This document shows positions 9,479-20,355 of a DNA stretch of 64,000 nt, piece by piece. The notes under the pieces were generated by a model. It ran no database searches. It saw only the letters and a list, made by a program, of their open reading frames with translations, and was not told where the DNA came from. The DNA lies in assembly GCF_001647085.1 (NCBI RefSeq), contig NZ_CP015520.1, positions 744,001-808,000 of the forward strand. The letters are read 5' to 3'. This DNA comes from Thermococcus piezophilus. Its GTDB lineage: Archaea; Methanobacteriota_B; Thermococci; Thermococcales; Thermococcaceae. Position numbers and translations under genes: made by a program. Numbering within the stretch: position 1 is the first letter of the stretch; each line of letters opens with the position of its first letter.

Positions 9479-10411
9479 ATGGAGAAGGTCGTTTACGATA
9501 GCACTAATGCCGCTGGGGTGAACGCCTCGCCGAATATAGTCTCAGTGGGGAAGCCACCCTGGAGCCACAGGACACACAGTGGCAAGCTTGAGAGGCTCAT
9601 ACTCCAGCTCGGAGCTGGAAACGGGAGGTTTTCAGAGGTCACTGGAATTCCCCGCTCGATAGGCTGCATCGGGAACAACTCTTTCCTACTCAGGCGCGAG
9701 CCGCTCAGTCCAGAGCGCGTCAGGGAACTAATAAGGGATTTCAAAGAGCTCGGTGGGAGGGAGCTGTGGCTCACCAACTACGACCGCATTGAGTACCTCA
9801 CTAGTATCGCGTCCTATGCGGCGGAAATTGGGGTTCCCGAAGTCTATGCCGTAATTAAACTCGAGGATCTCGGATTAATCCATCCAGTAGAGGATGTTCA
9901 CTTCATCGCTGAGCTTGAGTACTCGGAAGAAAACATCAAGAGGCTTGAGGCCCACGGCTGGCTTCATGGAGCGCTGGTTATGGCCACCGCCAAGCAGTAC
10001 GATGAGCTTAGAAGTCTCAGCACCGCATTTCCCGGAGAAATCTACGTTGACGTATTGTACCCGGGTTCCGCCAGAAAGCTCGACTTCAACGTTATAGAGA
10101 TGAAGAGGGTTATCAACGCGAGCTCCGAGGAGTACCACGACTGCCTCTCCGGAACGGTTGCTATAACGGCCGAAGGCTACGCCCTTCCGTGCCCGCTGCT
10201 GAGGAACTACATAGTGGCGGACGTCAAGGAAGTTAGGCTCAAAAAGGTTCTCAGGAAAAGGCGTCTCAAGGAGTTCTGGAGACTCACAAAGGATAAGATA
10301 GAAGGCTGCAGCAATTGTCCTTTCAAGTATGTCTGCCATGACTGCAGGGCCTTGGAGTATCAGGCAACTGGAGACGTCTATGGCCTTGAGTACTGCCCGC
10401 TAGAACTCTAG
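9479..10411 (+). CDS. Radical-SAM-like protein with SPASM domain but no SAM-cluster motif
   Basis: 310 residues. The C-terminus carries a SPASM-type cysteine set (C after EEYHD, ALPCPLL, then GCSNCPFKYVCHDC and a final YCPLEL), expected to hold one or two auxiliary FeS clusters. The middle (ELGGRELWLTNYDRIEYLTSI) looks like a radical SAM barrel. The N-terminal Cx3Cx2C that should bind the SAM cluster is missing; only IGCIGNNSF stands there. It could be a family with lost or altered chemistry, or a peptide-modifying relative. ATG 9479 follows a GGTGGGG site; a TATA-like tatatac lies about 40 nt upstream. Its 3' end overlaps the convergent regulator gene by 12 nt. Confidence 0.7.
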   Translation: MEKVVYDSTNAAGVNASPNIVSVGKPPWSHRTHSGKLERLILQLGAGNGRFSEVTGIPRSIGCIGNNSFLLRREPLSPERVRELIRDFKELGGRELWLTNYDRIEYLTSIASYAAEIGVPEVYAVIKLEDLGLIHPVEDVHFIAELEYSEENIKRLEAHGWLHGALVMATAKQYDELRSLSTAFPGEIYVDVLYPGSARKLDFNVIEMKRVINASSEEYHDCLSGTVAITAEGYALPCPLLRNYIVADVKEVRLKKVLRKRRLKEFWRLTKDKIEGCSNCPFKYVCHDCRALEYQATGDVYGLEYCPLEL

Positions 10412-11314
10412 TATCGAGCGGTAGCCGCTCCCATCTTTTTTGACCATCTTGGAGAACCTCGCGTATTTGCGGTTTTTCTCTATGTCCGCCAGTAGATCAA
10501 AGTATTCAATGGCGACCTTCTCCACGTAGTTGCTGAATTCGAACAGCTTTGTTCCGAGGTCCTCTTTGGATGAGAAAAACCACTCAAAGATATATTTATT
10601 GTTGTCCAGGACGCCAACCATTATCTCGTAGTCCCTAAAGCGCTCGAGAACTGCTTCATCGAGTGTGGACGTTATTCCTAAGACCCCCCTGTTGTAGGTG
10701 TCTACCTCTATATTTGCAAAGAAGCCTATTAATATTCCGTCTTCCTTAAGCTTGTTTACCATATACCTAATAGTCGGCCTGGTCTTTCCGAGCATTTTGG
10801 ATATCTCCTTCATCGGAGTTCTGGCGTCCCACTTTAGGATGTCCATCAGCATGGCGTAGGCGTAGCTGTACCTCCACTCTCCGAATTCTCTCTTCTTGGC
10901 GGGTGGATATGCCTTGACCTCATAATACTCGTAATCCTCGGAGTATTTGGTCAGCATCTCGTCGATGTACTTGATCTGCTCCTTTGGGATGTGGAGGACG
11001 GCGTTTATTCCGTTTTTGAAACCGAAAATCGCGCATTGGTGAACGATGAACGGGTTTTGATACATCCTGTGGGCAACAAATCGGAGATCGTTTTGGGGAA
11101 CGGAGAGAAAGGCGACGTAACTTCTCAGGCCCAGTTTGACTATATCGTACATGGCGTTGACTTGAACGTGTTCACCGTAGTATCTGTCATAAAGGCGCTT
11201 GAGCTTGTAATAATCGATTCCCTCCAGTTCGGCAATCTTTCGGAGGCTCCCCGTGGGATATTTATTCAAGAGCTCGACGAGAAATTCTATTTCTTCTATA
11301 TTCAGCTCAATCAT
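10400..11314 (-). CDS. Transcriptional regulator with two Lrp-like HTH domains
   Basis: 304 residues. One winged HTH lies at ~20-45 (SLRKIAELEGIDYYKLKRLY) and a second at ~165-195 (PMKEISKMLGKTRPTIRYMV), each followed by a ligand-domain-like stretch. This is a tandem-duplicated Lrp-like arrangement seen in Thermococcales. Convergent with, and overlapping, the SPASM gene, and divergent from the adenosine-specific kinase gene. The effector and targets cannot be read from the sequence. Confidence 0.75.
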   Translation of the reverse strand: MIELNIEEIEFLVELLNKYPTGSLRKIAELEGIDYYKLKRLYDRYYGEHVQVNAMYDIVKLGLRSYVAFLSVPQNDLRFVAHRMYQNPFIVHQCAIFGFKNGINAVLHIPKEQIKYIDEMLTKYSEDYEYYEVKAYPPAKKREFGEWRYSYAYAMLMDILKWDARTPMKEISKMLGKTRPTIRYMVNKLKEDGILIGFFANIEVDTYNRGVLGITSTLDEAVLERFRDYEIMVGVLDNNKYIFEWFFSSKEDLGTKLFEFSNYVEKVAIEYFDLLADIEKNRKYARFSKMVKKDGSGYRSILEF

Positions 11315-11323
11315 TTTACCTCA

Positions 11324-11361
11324 CGGAAAAAGTTAAATACTCTGCGATATTAAATTTTCCG
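11324..11361. promoter_or_regulatory. Divergent promoter with inverted CGGAAAA / TTTTCCG arms
   Basis: Between the divergent regulator (start 11314) and the kinase gene (start 11371) two 7-nt arms, CGGAAAA at 11324 and TTTTCCG at 11355, face each other with TTAAAT/ATTAAA repeats inside. The AT-rich core supplies TATA-like elements for both directions. Possible autoregulatory site; the spacing is long for one dimer, so confidence is low. Confidence 0.35.
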
Positions 11362-11370
11362 GTGGTGGCA

Positions 11371-11859
11371 ATGGTGAAGATAGGGGTCGTTGATATTGAG
11401 AAGCCCGAGGGCGTTGAGGTAATAATCGGACAGGGCAACTTCTCAATATTCACCGTTGATGACCTTGCCAAGGCCCTGCTCACAACGGTTCCGGGAATAA
11501 AGTTTGGTATAGCCATGAACGAGGCCAAACCTCAGCTGACACGCTTCACTGGCAACGACGAGGAGCTTGAGAAGCTCGCCGCCAAGAACGCCCTTAAGAT
11601 AGGCGCGGGGCATGTCTTCGTGATCCTGATGAAAAACGCTTTTCCGATAAACGTTCTCAACACTATCAAGAACCATCCGACGGTTGCCATGGTTTATGGC
11701 GCCAGTGAAAATCCTTTCCAGGTGATAGTAGCTGAAACCGAACTCGGAAGGTCCGTTCTTGGAGTTGTGGACGGTAAGGCTTCCAACAAGATTGAAACCG
11801 AGGAGCAGAAGGCCGAGAGGCGCGAGCTCGTTGAGAAGATAGGCTATAAAATAGACTGA
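11371..11859 (+). CDS. Adenosine-specific kinase (DUF355 family)
   Basis: 162 residues, PF04008. The family is known from Pyrobaculum PAE2307 structures that bind AMP/adenosine. Visible family stretches: [47 protein letters not shown] and [10 protein letters not shown] with [24 protein letters not shown] near the middle. Full length for the family. ATG 11371 is preceded by GGTGGTGG. The next gene, a house-cleaning nucleotide phosphatase, starts 44 nt later on the same strand, which suggests a nucleotide-metabolism pair. Confidence 0.88.
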   Translation: MVKIGVVDIEKPEGVEVIIGQGNFSIFTVDDLAKALLTTVPGIKFGIAMNEAKPQLTRFTGNDEELEKLAAKNALKIGAGHVFVILMKNAFPINVLNTIKNHPTVAMVYGASENPFQVIVAETELGRSVLGVVDGKASNKIETEEQKAERRELVEKIGYKID

Positions 11860-11902
11860 AAGCTTTTTATCGTTCTCCTCTTCTTCAGTTTTTGGTGATC
11901 TG

Positions 11903-12457
11903 ATGAGGCTGGCTTTTATCACTTCTAATCCCGGCAAGGTTGAGGAGGCACGGAAGTACTTTGAGCCTCTGGGCGTTGAAGTTTATCAGCTCAGGGTTGA
12001 GTATCCAGAGATACAAGCGGAGACCCTTGAGGAAGTTGCTCTTTTCGGTCTCGAGTGGCTGAGCAGGAAGCTGAAGGAGCCCTTCTTCCTCGATGACTCC
12101 GGGCTCTTCGTTGAGGCCCTCGGCGGATTTCCGGGTGTCTACTCCGCTTACGTTTACAAAACGCTGGGCAACGAGGGACTGCTCAAGCTCTTGGAGGGCG
12201 TTGAGAACAGGAAGGCATACTTCAAGAGCGTCGTTGCTTACTGGGACGGGGAGGCCCACCTCTTCACGGGAGTCGTTCACGGGGAGATAATCCACGAGAA
12301 GAGGGGGGACATGGGCTTTGGCTTCGACCCAATATTCAGACCTTCAGGTTTCGAAAAAACTTTTGCCGAAATGACAACCATCGAAAAGAACAGAATATCA
12401 CACAGAGGTCAGGCGCTTAAGGCTTTTTCAGAGTGGCTAAAGGAAAACCTTAAATAA
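11903..12457 (+). CDS. XTP/dITP diphosphatase (HAM1/RdgB family)
   Basis: 184 residues. Removes ITP, XTP and their deoxy forms to keep them out of nucleic acids. All family motifs are visible: [11 protein letters not shown] at the start, [33 protein letters not shown] and [11 protein letters not shown] near the C-terminus. Length is normal. ATG 11903 has GGTGAT just before it. Confidence 0.95.
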   Translation: MRLAFITSNPGKVEEARKYFEPLGVEVYQLRVEYPEIQAETLEEVALFGLEWLSRKLKEPFFLDDSGLFVEALGGFPGVYSAYVYKTLGNEGLLKLLEGVENRKAYFKSVVAYWDGEAHLFTGVVHGEIIHEKRGDMGFGFDPIFRPSGFEKTFAEMTTIEKNRISHRGQALKAFSEWLKENLK

Positions 12458-12512
12458 GCATATCCTACCAAGTTATATGATTACAGTTGGATAAGTGACG
12501 AAGGGGGTCGCG

Positions 12513-12965
12513 ATGGTTTCCTCACTCGATGCCACTGATATGAAGCTGTTGAAGGAACTTAAGGAAAACGCCAGGGAGAACATAGCCTCGCTCAGCAAGA
12601 AGCTGGGCATCCCGAGGACCACCGTCCACTACCGCATCAAAAAGCTCGTGGACGAGGGAGTAATCGAGAAGTTCACAGTTAAGCCGAACTACAAAAAGCT
12701 TAACCTTGGCACTACAGCATTCATTCTCGCCAGATACGAGCCTGATTTAGGATTAAGTCAGCGTGAAGTGGCCGAGAGAATAGCGGCCCTCGATGGTGTC
12801 TATGAAGTCCACATAATAGCGGGAGAGTGGGATCTGCTCATTAAGGTGCGCGCCCCCTCATCCGAGGAGGTTGGAAAGATCGTCGTGGACAGGCTAAGGG
12901 AGATAAAGGGAGTGGGCCAGACCGTAACGATGGTCTCCTTCGTTACCGTGAAGGAGGAACTGTAA
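12513..12965 (+). CDS. Lrp/AsnC-family transcriptional regulator
   Basis: 150 residues. N-terminal HTH (LKENARENIASLSKKLGIPRTTVHYRIKKL) and C-terminal RAM ligand-binding domain (GVYEVHIIAGEWDLLIKVRA). ATG 12513 has AAGGGGGTCG upstream; a GTG six codons earlier is less likely. It probably binds as a dimer or octamer and senses an amino acid. The C/D box RNA lies directly after its stop. Confidence 0.92.
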   Translation: MVSSLDATDMKLLKELKENARENIASLSKKLGIPRTTVHYRIKKLVDEGVIEKFTVKPNYKKLNLGTTAFILARYEPDLGLSQREVAERIAALDGVYEVHIIAGEWDLLIKVRAPSSEEVGKIVVDRLREIKGVGQTVTMVSFVTVKEEL

Positions 12966-12973
12966 AAGCCTGG

Positions 12974-13031
12974 GGGCGATGATTGGCGTTCTCCTTTCTG
13001 ATTTTATGATGATGCGAGGTTTCCTGAGCCC
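12974..13031 (+). ncRNA. C/D box guide sRNA (archaeal 2'-O-methylation guide)
   Basis: In the 65-nt gap between two genes the following order is seen: box C GCGATGA (12976-12982, one base off RTGATGA), 15 nt, box D' CTGA (12998-13001), box C' ATGATGA (13006-13012), an 11-nt guide, box D CTGA (13024-13027). The flanks GGGC and GCCC pair to make a 4-bp terminal stem. The layout and about 55-nt length fit archaeal C/D sRNAs, which direct FIB methylation 5 nt upstream of D or D'. The guides are 12983-12997 and 13013-13023. Targets were not identified. Confidence 0.72.
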
Positions 13032-13867
13032 TACATGACGCAGCACTCGTAGATTATCTCAACTTTCCTTACAGTTTTTGCCCATTCGATAACTTTTGTT
13101 GGTGAATTTGTCAGTCTGTCAATGCCAGCCAGAACTGCCTTCCTGTCGAAATCTATGCGCCATTTCCCTAAGGGTCTCATGCATCCTATGCTGAGCTCGC
13201 CGTCGAACTTATTCCTTGCATATTCAACAACCCTGATGGCTTCATCAACGCTCGGTTTCTGAACTCCCTCCATCTCCGTGCCCTTCGTTGGGATGAGCAC
13301 ATCGAGTACGATGACGTCTATCGGGTACTGGAGGAGCATGTCTATTGCCTTATACTCCCAGTGAACCCTCCCGAAGTCAAGGCCTATGGTTATGTGCGGC
13401 GCAACGCGAATACCGGCCTCGCTCAGCAGGTCGAGGATTCTGAGGTAGTCCTCGACGGTCTTGTCTATCCTGTAAACGCGCCTTATAACATCGTTATCGC
13501 CGACGAAGTCGAGGGAAACGACGTCAACGTATTTGACCCACTCCAAATCGCTCTCGTCTATGAATCCAACGTGGGCGTTGAGCTTTAAGCTCGTTCTCCT
13601 CTTTATTTCCTTCAGCTCATCCGCGTACTTATCCAGTGGTACCTTCAGCCTTGAATCCATTCCTCCGCTGAGCAGACAACCGGTATAGCCGTTCCGCTCA
13701 AGGTCGAGGCAGAAGTTGAGGAGCTCTTTCCTAGTTGGCTTCTTCATGCCCTCAAGGTAGTGCCTCCCGCAGTGGGCGCAGTTGAGGGCACAGTAGTTGC
13801 CCGTGAGCGAGATTGAAGGAAATTTGATGCCTGGGATGTAGATCTTCAACTTTTTTCGTTCTGCCAT
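13031..13867 (-). CDS. Radical SAM protein (COG1856), archaeal lipoyl synthase LipS-like
   Basis: 278 residues. The SAM-cluster motif CALNCAHC (Cx3Cx2C) sits at ~26-33, a GG-type motif LLSGGMDS follows, and the C-terminus ends in ECCVM with paired cysteines that could hold a second cluster. The family is COG1856. From memory, one of the two T. kodakarensis lipoyl synthase subunits (TK2109, acting with TK2248) lies in this syntenic place near enolase. If so, it inserts sulfur into octanoyl groups together with a partner that is not in this window. A GAGGTGG site precedes the ATG. Confidence 0.78.
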   Translation of the reverse strand: MAERKKLKIYIPGIKFPSISLTGNYCALNCAHCGRHYLEGMKKPTRKELLNFCLDLERNGYTGCLLSGGMDSRLKVPLDKYADELKEIKRRTSLKLNAHVGFIDESDLEWVKYVDVVSLDFVGDNDVIRRVYRIDKTVEDYLRILDLLSEAGIRVAPHITIGLDFGRVHWEYKAIDMLLQYPIDVIVLDVLIPTKGTEMEGVQKPSVDEAIRVVEYARNKFDGELSIGCMRPLGKWRIDFDRKAVLAGIDRLTNSPTKVIEWAKTVRKVEIIYECCVM

Positions 13868-13939
13868 TTAAACCACCTCGCAGAACAGGGAATTGCAGGG
13901 GGCAGGACCTTCCTGGAGAGCTTGATAGTTATTCTCCAT
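13868..13939 (-). CDS. Possible 23-residue leader ORF abutting the LipS-like gene
   Basis: Minus-strand ATG at 13939, preceded by GGAGG with about 9-nt spacing, opens a 23-codon frame whose TAA touches the ATG of the radical SAM gene (TAAATG). The product would be about 23 residues with two cysteines (CNSLFC). It contains the ribosome binding site of the next gene, so it could couple translation. Nothing else supports it; it may be chance. Confidence 0.3.
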   Translation of the reverse strand: MENNYQALQEGPAPCNSLFCEVV

Positions 13940-14054
13940 TGGTTGAGGCCTCCATAGGATGAGCCCACTCTGCTGATTCTGGCAAGTTCAAAAAACGTTG
14001 AAGCCGAAGTTAAAAAACCCTTGTTGGCCAGAAATGTGGAAAAGAAGGAGCAGC

Positions 14055-16671
<2,617 letters not shown>

Positions 16672-16701
16672 GTTTTTAAACCTCCCATCCAGATTTTTAT
16701 C

Positions 16702-17007
16702 ATGGATTGGAAAAGGCAGCTCAGGAGAGATGGCTTTCTCGAAATCGATGGATTCAGGATAGAGCTGAGCCTCGACAACACGTTCATGGATCTTGAATAC
16801 ATCCCACGTATCATCGTCTACGACTACGAGAACGGAAAGTGGCACGTGTTAAGGAACCCTATCGAGGGCAGTTCCAGCTTCGAAGAGCTCTGGGACAATG
16901 CCGTGGAAACACTTGAGCGCATAGTTAACGGTGAAGAGGAGCCCATTTTTGGGGATGAGGAAGTGGGAAAGCGGTTCATAAAGTCCTTAAAAGCCCTGAG
17001 GGACTAG
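16702..17007 (+). CDS. Conserved small acidic protein, unknown
   Basis: 101 residues, soluble, with many Asp/Glu and aromatic residues (ELSLDNTFMDLEYIPRIIVYDYENG). No known catalytic motif. A TATA-like TTTTTAAACC at 16673-16682 stands about 26 nt before the ATG, so the mRNA may begin at or next to the start codon (leaderless). Lies alone between the CGP-CTERM protein and DeoC. Confidence 0.6.
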   Translation: MDWKRQLRRDGFLEIDGFRIELSLDNTFMDLEYIPRIIVYDYENGKWHVLRNPIEGSSSFEELWDNAVETLERIVNGEEEPIFGDEEVGKRFIKSLKALRD

Positions 17008-17246
17008 TGGTCCTAGAGAGGGCCTTTTTGAGTTTCATTTTTGAACTTTTCCAGTGGAAAACGAAGCCCTCTTCAAAACATTTGTTGGGCTGTCTCTGGA
17101 ATAGCGAATATTTTTACAGATGCTCGGAAAAACGCTTAAAGCTTGGCTAAGCTCCAGAAGAGGCCGCGGATTTTCCGATAGAGTCATAATTTCTGGGGGG
17201 AAAGGTCTAAAATACCTTTCACCGTTAGTAGTATCAGGTGGTACCG

Positions 17247-17924
17247 ATGGCCCATGAGATTGATGTTGCCAAGTACATAGACCACACCAACCTTAAGCCC
17301 TACGCTACTGAGGAGGACATAATCAAGCTCTGCGACGAAGCGAAGGAGTACGGCTTCTACGCTGTCTGCGTCAACCCTTACCGTGTTAAGCTAGCCAAAG
17401 AGCGGCTCAAGGGGAGCGGTGTCAAAGTCGCAACGGTCATAGGCTTTCCCCTGGGGGCAACGCCCATCGAGGTGAAGGTCTTCGAGGCGAGGAAAGCCCT
17501 TGAGGACGGTGCCGACGAGCTGGATATGGTGATAAACATTGGCGCGCTGAAGGACAAAAACTACGACTACGTCAAAAAGGACATAGAAGAAGTCGTGAGG
17601 GTCGCCCATGAGAGGGGTGCTATAGTGAAGGTCATCATCGAGACCTGCTATCTGAGCGAGGAAGAGAAGGTTAAGGCCTGTGAGCTGGCGAAGGAGGCTG
17701 GAGCGGACTTCGTTAAGACCTCCACGGGCTTTGGAACCGGTGGAGCAACGGTAGAGGACGTCAGTCTGATGAGGAAGGTAGTCGGCCCAGAGATGGGTGT
17801 CAAAGCGTCTGGAGGAATCAGAACCTACGAGCAGGCCTTTGCCATGATAGAGGCTGGTGCTAACAGGATCGGAACCTCGAGCGGTGCAAAAATAGCGGAG
17901 GGGGCAAGGAGTGCAGGAAGTTAG
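17247..17924 (+). CDS. deoC: Deoxyribose-phosphate aldolase
   Basis: 225 residues. Cleaves 2-deoxyribose 5-phosphate to acetaldehyde and glyceraldehyde 3-phosphate. Visible: YIDHTNLKP at the start, [36 protein letters not shown] and the Schiff-base lysine at about residue 157 in [10 protein letters not shown], then [12 protein letters not shown] 17247 follows GGTGGT. The next gene, a DUF1884 A-domain protein, starts before the DeoC stop (14-nt overlap), so they share one mRNA. The C-terminal tail after RIGTSSG is short and hydrophilic. Confidence 0.95.
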   Translation: MAHEIDVAKYIDHTNLKPYATEEDIIKLCDEAKEYGFYAVCVNPYRVKLAKERLKGSGVKVATVIGFPLGATPIEVKVFEARKALEDGADELDMVINIGALKDKNYDYVKKDIEEVVRVAHERGAIVKVIIETCYLSEEEKVKACELAKEAGADFVKTSTGFGTGGATVEDVSLMRKVVGPEMGVKASGGIRTYEQAFAMIEAGANRIGTSSGAKIAEGARSAGS

Positions 17925-18195
17925 GGATATTCTCCAGAGGGCCATCCAGGAACTTAAGACTGAGGGCCTTGAGCCCGATATTCTCCTCGTTGGCCCGGGA
18001 TTTTTGAAGCACTCAGCCGAATTTCTGAGTCAATGCAGGCTCAAGATTTACAGGATAGAAGAGCTGGGCTACGATGCAGTCGTCGCGGACTCCAAGTATC
18101 TTGGCCAGATAAAGCGGGCATCAAGGAGAATCTCCGTGGAACCCCTTCTTGAAGAGAACAAGATGTGGGAAGAAATAAAGAGGCTGGAAGTTTAA
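17911..18195 (+). CDS. DUF1884 A-domain protein (Family 4 encapsulin-type)
   Basis: 94 residues. Family features: an N-terminal helix ([17 protein letters not shown]), a beta strand ILLVGPGFL, then [33 protein letters not shown]. This matches DUF1884 (PF08967), a truncated HK97-type A-domain proposed as Family 4 encapsulin in archaeal hyperthermophiles, with cargo enzymes such as DeoC encoded beside it. GTG start at 17911 lies inside deoC after a GGAGGGGGCAAGG stretch. Its TAA at 18193 overlaps the convergent ECF gene's stop in TTTAAA. Assembly into a shell is inferred, not seen. Confidence 0.8.
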   Translation: MQEVRDILQRAIQELKTEGLEPDILLVGPGFLKHSAEFLSQCRLKIYRIEELGYDAVVADSKYLGQIKRASRRISVEPLLEENKMWEEIKRLEV

Positions 18196-18791
18196 ATGAG
18201 ATCCTCAACTTCAGGATATCTCTTCTTTATTGCCTGTGCAAGTCCCGTGCCAGCGAGTACTCCGGTAACGGCCTGAACGATATTTGCCGGCACTTCCTGA
18301 TAAGCCGCCACGACTCCGAACATGTAAGCCTCGAAGAGGAAGTATCCTGATATCATGATTATTCCGCCGACGATGCCCGCGATGGCGAGGGTTGAGACGT
18401 TGTCGCTTCTATTGGCGAGGTAACCGACAGCTAAGCCCTCGAGTCCCTTAACTACGAGCGTTATCGGCGCCCATCCTGGGTAGCCGGCTAGGACATCTCC
18501 CAGGGCCGAACCGACTCCCCCCGCGAAGACTCCAACCACTGGCCCAAAAACCATCGCTGCGAACATGACCATCGTGTCACCGAAGTTGAGGTAGCCCCCG
18601 GTGGCAGGAATAGTTACCGTGACGAAGGCCGTTGTAACGCCGACAACTGCCGCCATCATCGCCGATATCGCCATTACGTTGGCGCTCCTGAACTTCTTCC
18701 TGTTGGCCCAGAGGTAGGCGAGGTAGACTATGATCGCTCCTCCGAGCACGTAGGGTACGTAAGGCTTGAGCATCCCAGTTAGGTCTGCCAT
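18192..18791 (-). CDS. ECF-type transporter S component (membrane protein)
   Basis: 199 residues with about six membrane helices. The SxxxAAVVGVTTAFVTV helix, the GGYLNFGDTMVMFAAMVFGPVVG loop and the GGVGSALGDVLAGYPGWAP segment match ECF substrate-binding proteins of the riboflavin/thiamine/hydroxymethylpyrimidine (COG4720-like) type. The vitamin carried cannot be told. No EcfA/EcfT genes are in the window, so it would use a shared module. Its 3' end overlaps the DUF1884 gene by 4 nt. Confidence 0.78.
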   Translation of the reverse strand: MADLTGMLKPYVPYVLGGAIIVYLAYLWANRKKFRSANVMAISAMMAAVVGVTTAFVTVTIPATGGYLNFGDTMVMFAAMVFGPVVGVFAGGVGSALGDVLAGYPGWAPITLVVKGLEGLAVGYLANRSDNVSTLAIAGIVGGIIMISGYFLFEAYMFGVVAAYQEVPANIVQAVTGVLAGTGLAQAIKKRYPEVEDLI

Positions 18792-18849
18792 GGTTTACCA
18801 CCTGGAGAGTTCAATTACAATTTTATAAAAAAGTTTGGGAAGAATAGAT

Positions 18850-20190
18850 TCACTTGAGAGCGGCCTTGAGGGCCTCCTCAAAGATCTCCATTGCCACGTC
18901 TATCTCTTCCTTGGTTATGATGAGCGGCGGGATGAACCTTATGCTGTTGTCGCCGCAGCCGAGGAGTATAAGGCCGCGTTTGACAGCTTCCTTGACGATT
19001 TCGTTCCTGAGATCTGGGTGCTTTTCCTTGGTGTCCTTGCTCTTGACTATCTCGACCGCCTGGGCCAGTCCGAGACCGCGGGCATCTCCAACGACTTCAT
19101 AGCGCTCCTCGAACTCCTTGAGGTACTTGTGGAGGTAGTCGCCGACCTCCTGGACGTGCGGAAGGAGCTCCTTGACTATCTCCACCACCTCTATTCCGGC
19201 CGTTATTGCCACTGGGTTGCCGCCGAAGGTCGAGGCGTGCCTTCCTGGCTTGTCGAAGGCGATATCTGCTCTGTGGACAACACCAGCGAGCGGAATTCCA
19301 CCGCCTATGGCCTTTCCGAACTGGATGGTGTCCGGGGCAACATCGAAGTGCTCGATGGCCCAGAACCTGCCCGTCCTTCCGACGCCCATCTGAACTTCGT
19401 CGTCAGCTAAGAGTATTCCGTAGTTGTCAGCCAGCTTCTTGAGCTCCCTGAAGAAGTTCTTTGGCGGGACAACGTAGCCACCCTCCCCTTGGATGGGCTC
19501 GAAGACTATCGCACCGACGTCCTCCGGTGGAACGTGCCTGAACACGTACTCCTCGATGAACTCTATAACGCGGTTGACGAGCTCGTCCGGCTCGGCATAG
19601 CCGTCGATGTGCCAGGGGTTCCTGTAGGGGTTCGGATAGGGTACGTGCTCGACGCCGGGCATGGTCGGGAAGAAGCGCTCCTGCTGGACCCACTTACTCG
19701 CGGTCAAGCTCAGAACAGCCTGTGTCCTGCCGTGGAATGCGTGGTAGAAGGCCATGAACCTCTTCCTGCCGGTGCTGTACTTAACGAGCTTCATCATGGC
19801 CTCGTTGGCTTCCGCACCGCTGTTCTGGTAAACGACTTTCTTCGGGAAGTCGCCTGGAGCTAGTTCGGCAAGCTTCTGGGCGAGTATGACAGCGTTCTCG
19901 TAGAAGAAGTCGTTCAGAGCGAAGTGAGTGAACTTTTCGGCCTGCCTCTTGACGGCCTCGACTACGCGCGGATGGACGTGGCCGACGTTGAGAACACCGA
20001 CACCGCTTCCGAAGTCATAGAAGACGTTTCCATCGACGTCGTAGACGAGTATGCCATCACCATGGTCGATGACTATCGGGAGGGTCTCGGGGTCCTGGGT
20101 GGTAACTGTCAGAGCCTCGAAGTTCTTCTTTATTATCTCCTGAGCCTTCGGCCCGGGGAGCTCCTTAACATTTGGTCTAATCGCCATCAT
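18850..20190 (-). CDS. Class III aminotransferase, ornithine-type
   Basis: 446 residues. PLP-dependent fold type [39 protein letters not shown], the [10 protein letters not shown] loop, [12 protein letters not shown], and the PLP lysine in [16 protein letters not shown]. Archaeal members include ornithine omega-aminotransferases and amino-acid racemases. From memory, the gene in this syntenic place in T. kodakarensis (TK2101) is an ornithine aminotransferase, which feeds proline synthesis. The sequence alone does not exclude a racemase. Two ATGs stand in tandem; the second (20187) is better spaced from GGTGAT. A palindrome lies just upstream of the TATA-like box. Confidence 0.85.
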   Translation of the reverse strand: MMAIRPNVKELPGPKAQEIIKKNFEALTVTTQDPETLPIVIDHGDGILVYDVDGNVFYDFGSGVGVLNVGHVHPRVVEAVKRQAEKFTHFALNDFFYENAVILAQKLAELAPGDFPKKVVYQNSGAEANEAMMKLVKYSTGRKRFMAFYHAFHGRTQAVLSLTASKWVQQERFFPTMPGVEHVPYPNPYRNPWHIDGYAEPDELVNRVIEFIEEYVFRHVPPEDVGAIVFEPIQGEGGYVVPPKNFFRELKKLADNYGILLADDEVQMGVGRTGRFWAIEHFDVAPDTIQFGKAIGGGIPLAGVVHRADIAFDKPGRHASTFGGNPVAITAGIEVVEIVKELLPHVQEVGDYLHKYLKEFEERYEVVGDARGLGLAQAVEIVKSKDTKEKHPDLRNEIVKEAVKRGLILLGCGDNSIRFIPPLIITKEEIDVAMEIFEEALKAALK

Positions 20191-20232
20191 GAATCACCGA
20201 TGGGAGAAAGGAACTCCACCTATATAATTCTA

Positions 20233-20248
20233 TGTTCATCAATGAACA
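20233..20248. promoter_or_regulatory. Perfect 16-bp palindrome upstream of the aminotransferase TATA box
   Basis: TGTTCAT-CA-ATGAACA has two perfect 7-nt arms. On the minus strand it lies just upstream of a TATA-like ATTATATA (about 20221-20229), which in turn is about 35 nt before the aminotransferase start. In archaea a site upstream of TATA/BRE often binds an activator, frequently an Lrp/AsnC protein. Confidence 0.5.
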
Positions 20249-20355
20249 CTTTTGGTCGAAGAATTTTCGGAGAAATCCCTTGATAAATGCCGATGTATAC
20301 AGACTACTTCATTCCTCAAGAACTGAGTTCAAAAGAAACAAATAACGAAAAATGC

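Noticed and set aside
13950-13990. Possible second C/D box RNA (AGGATGA and CTGA)
   Set aside because: Only one box pair is seen, box C is off consensus, and no C'/D pair follows.
17008-17246. Possible small RNA in the 240-nt gap before deoC
   Set aside because: No box motifs, stable stem or frame with a ribosome site; only a TATA-like element near 17206 for deoC.
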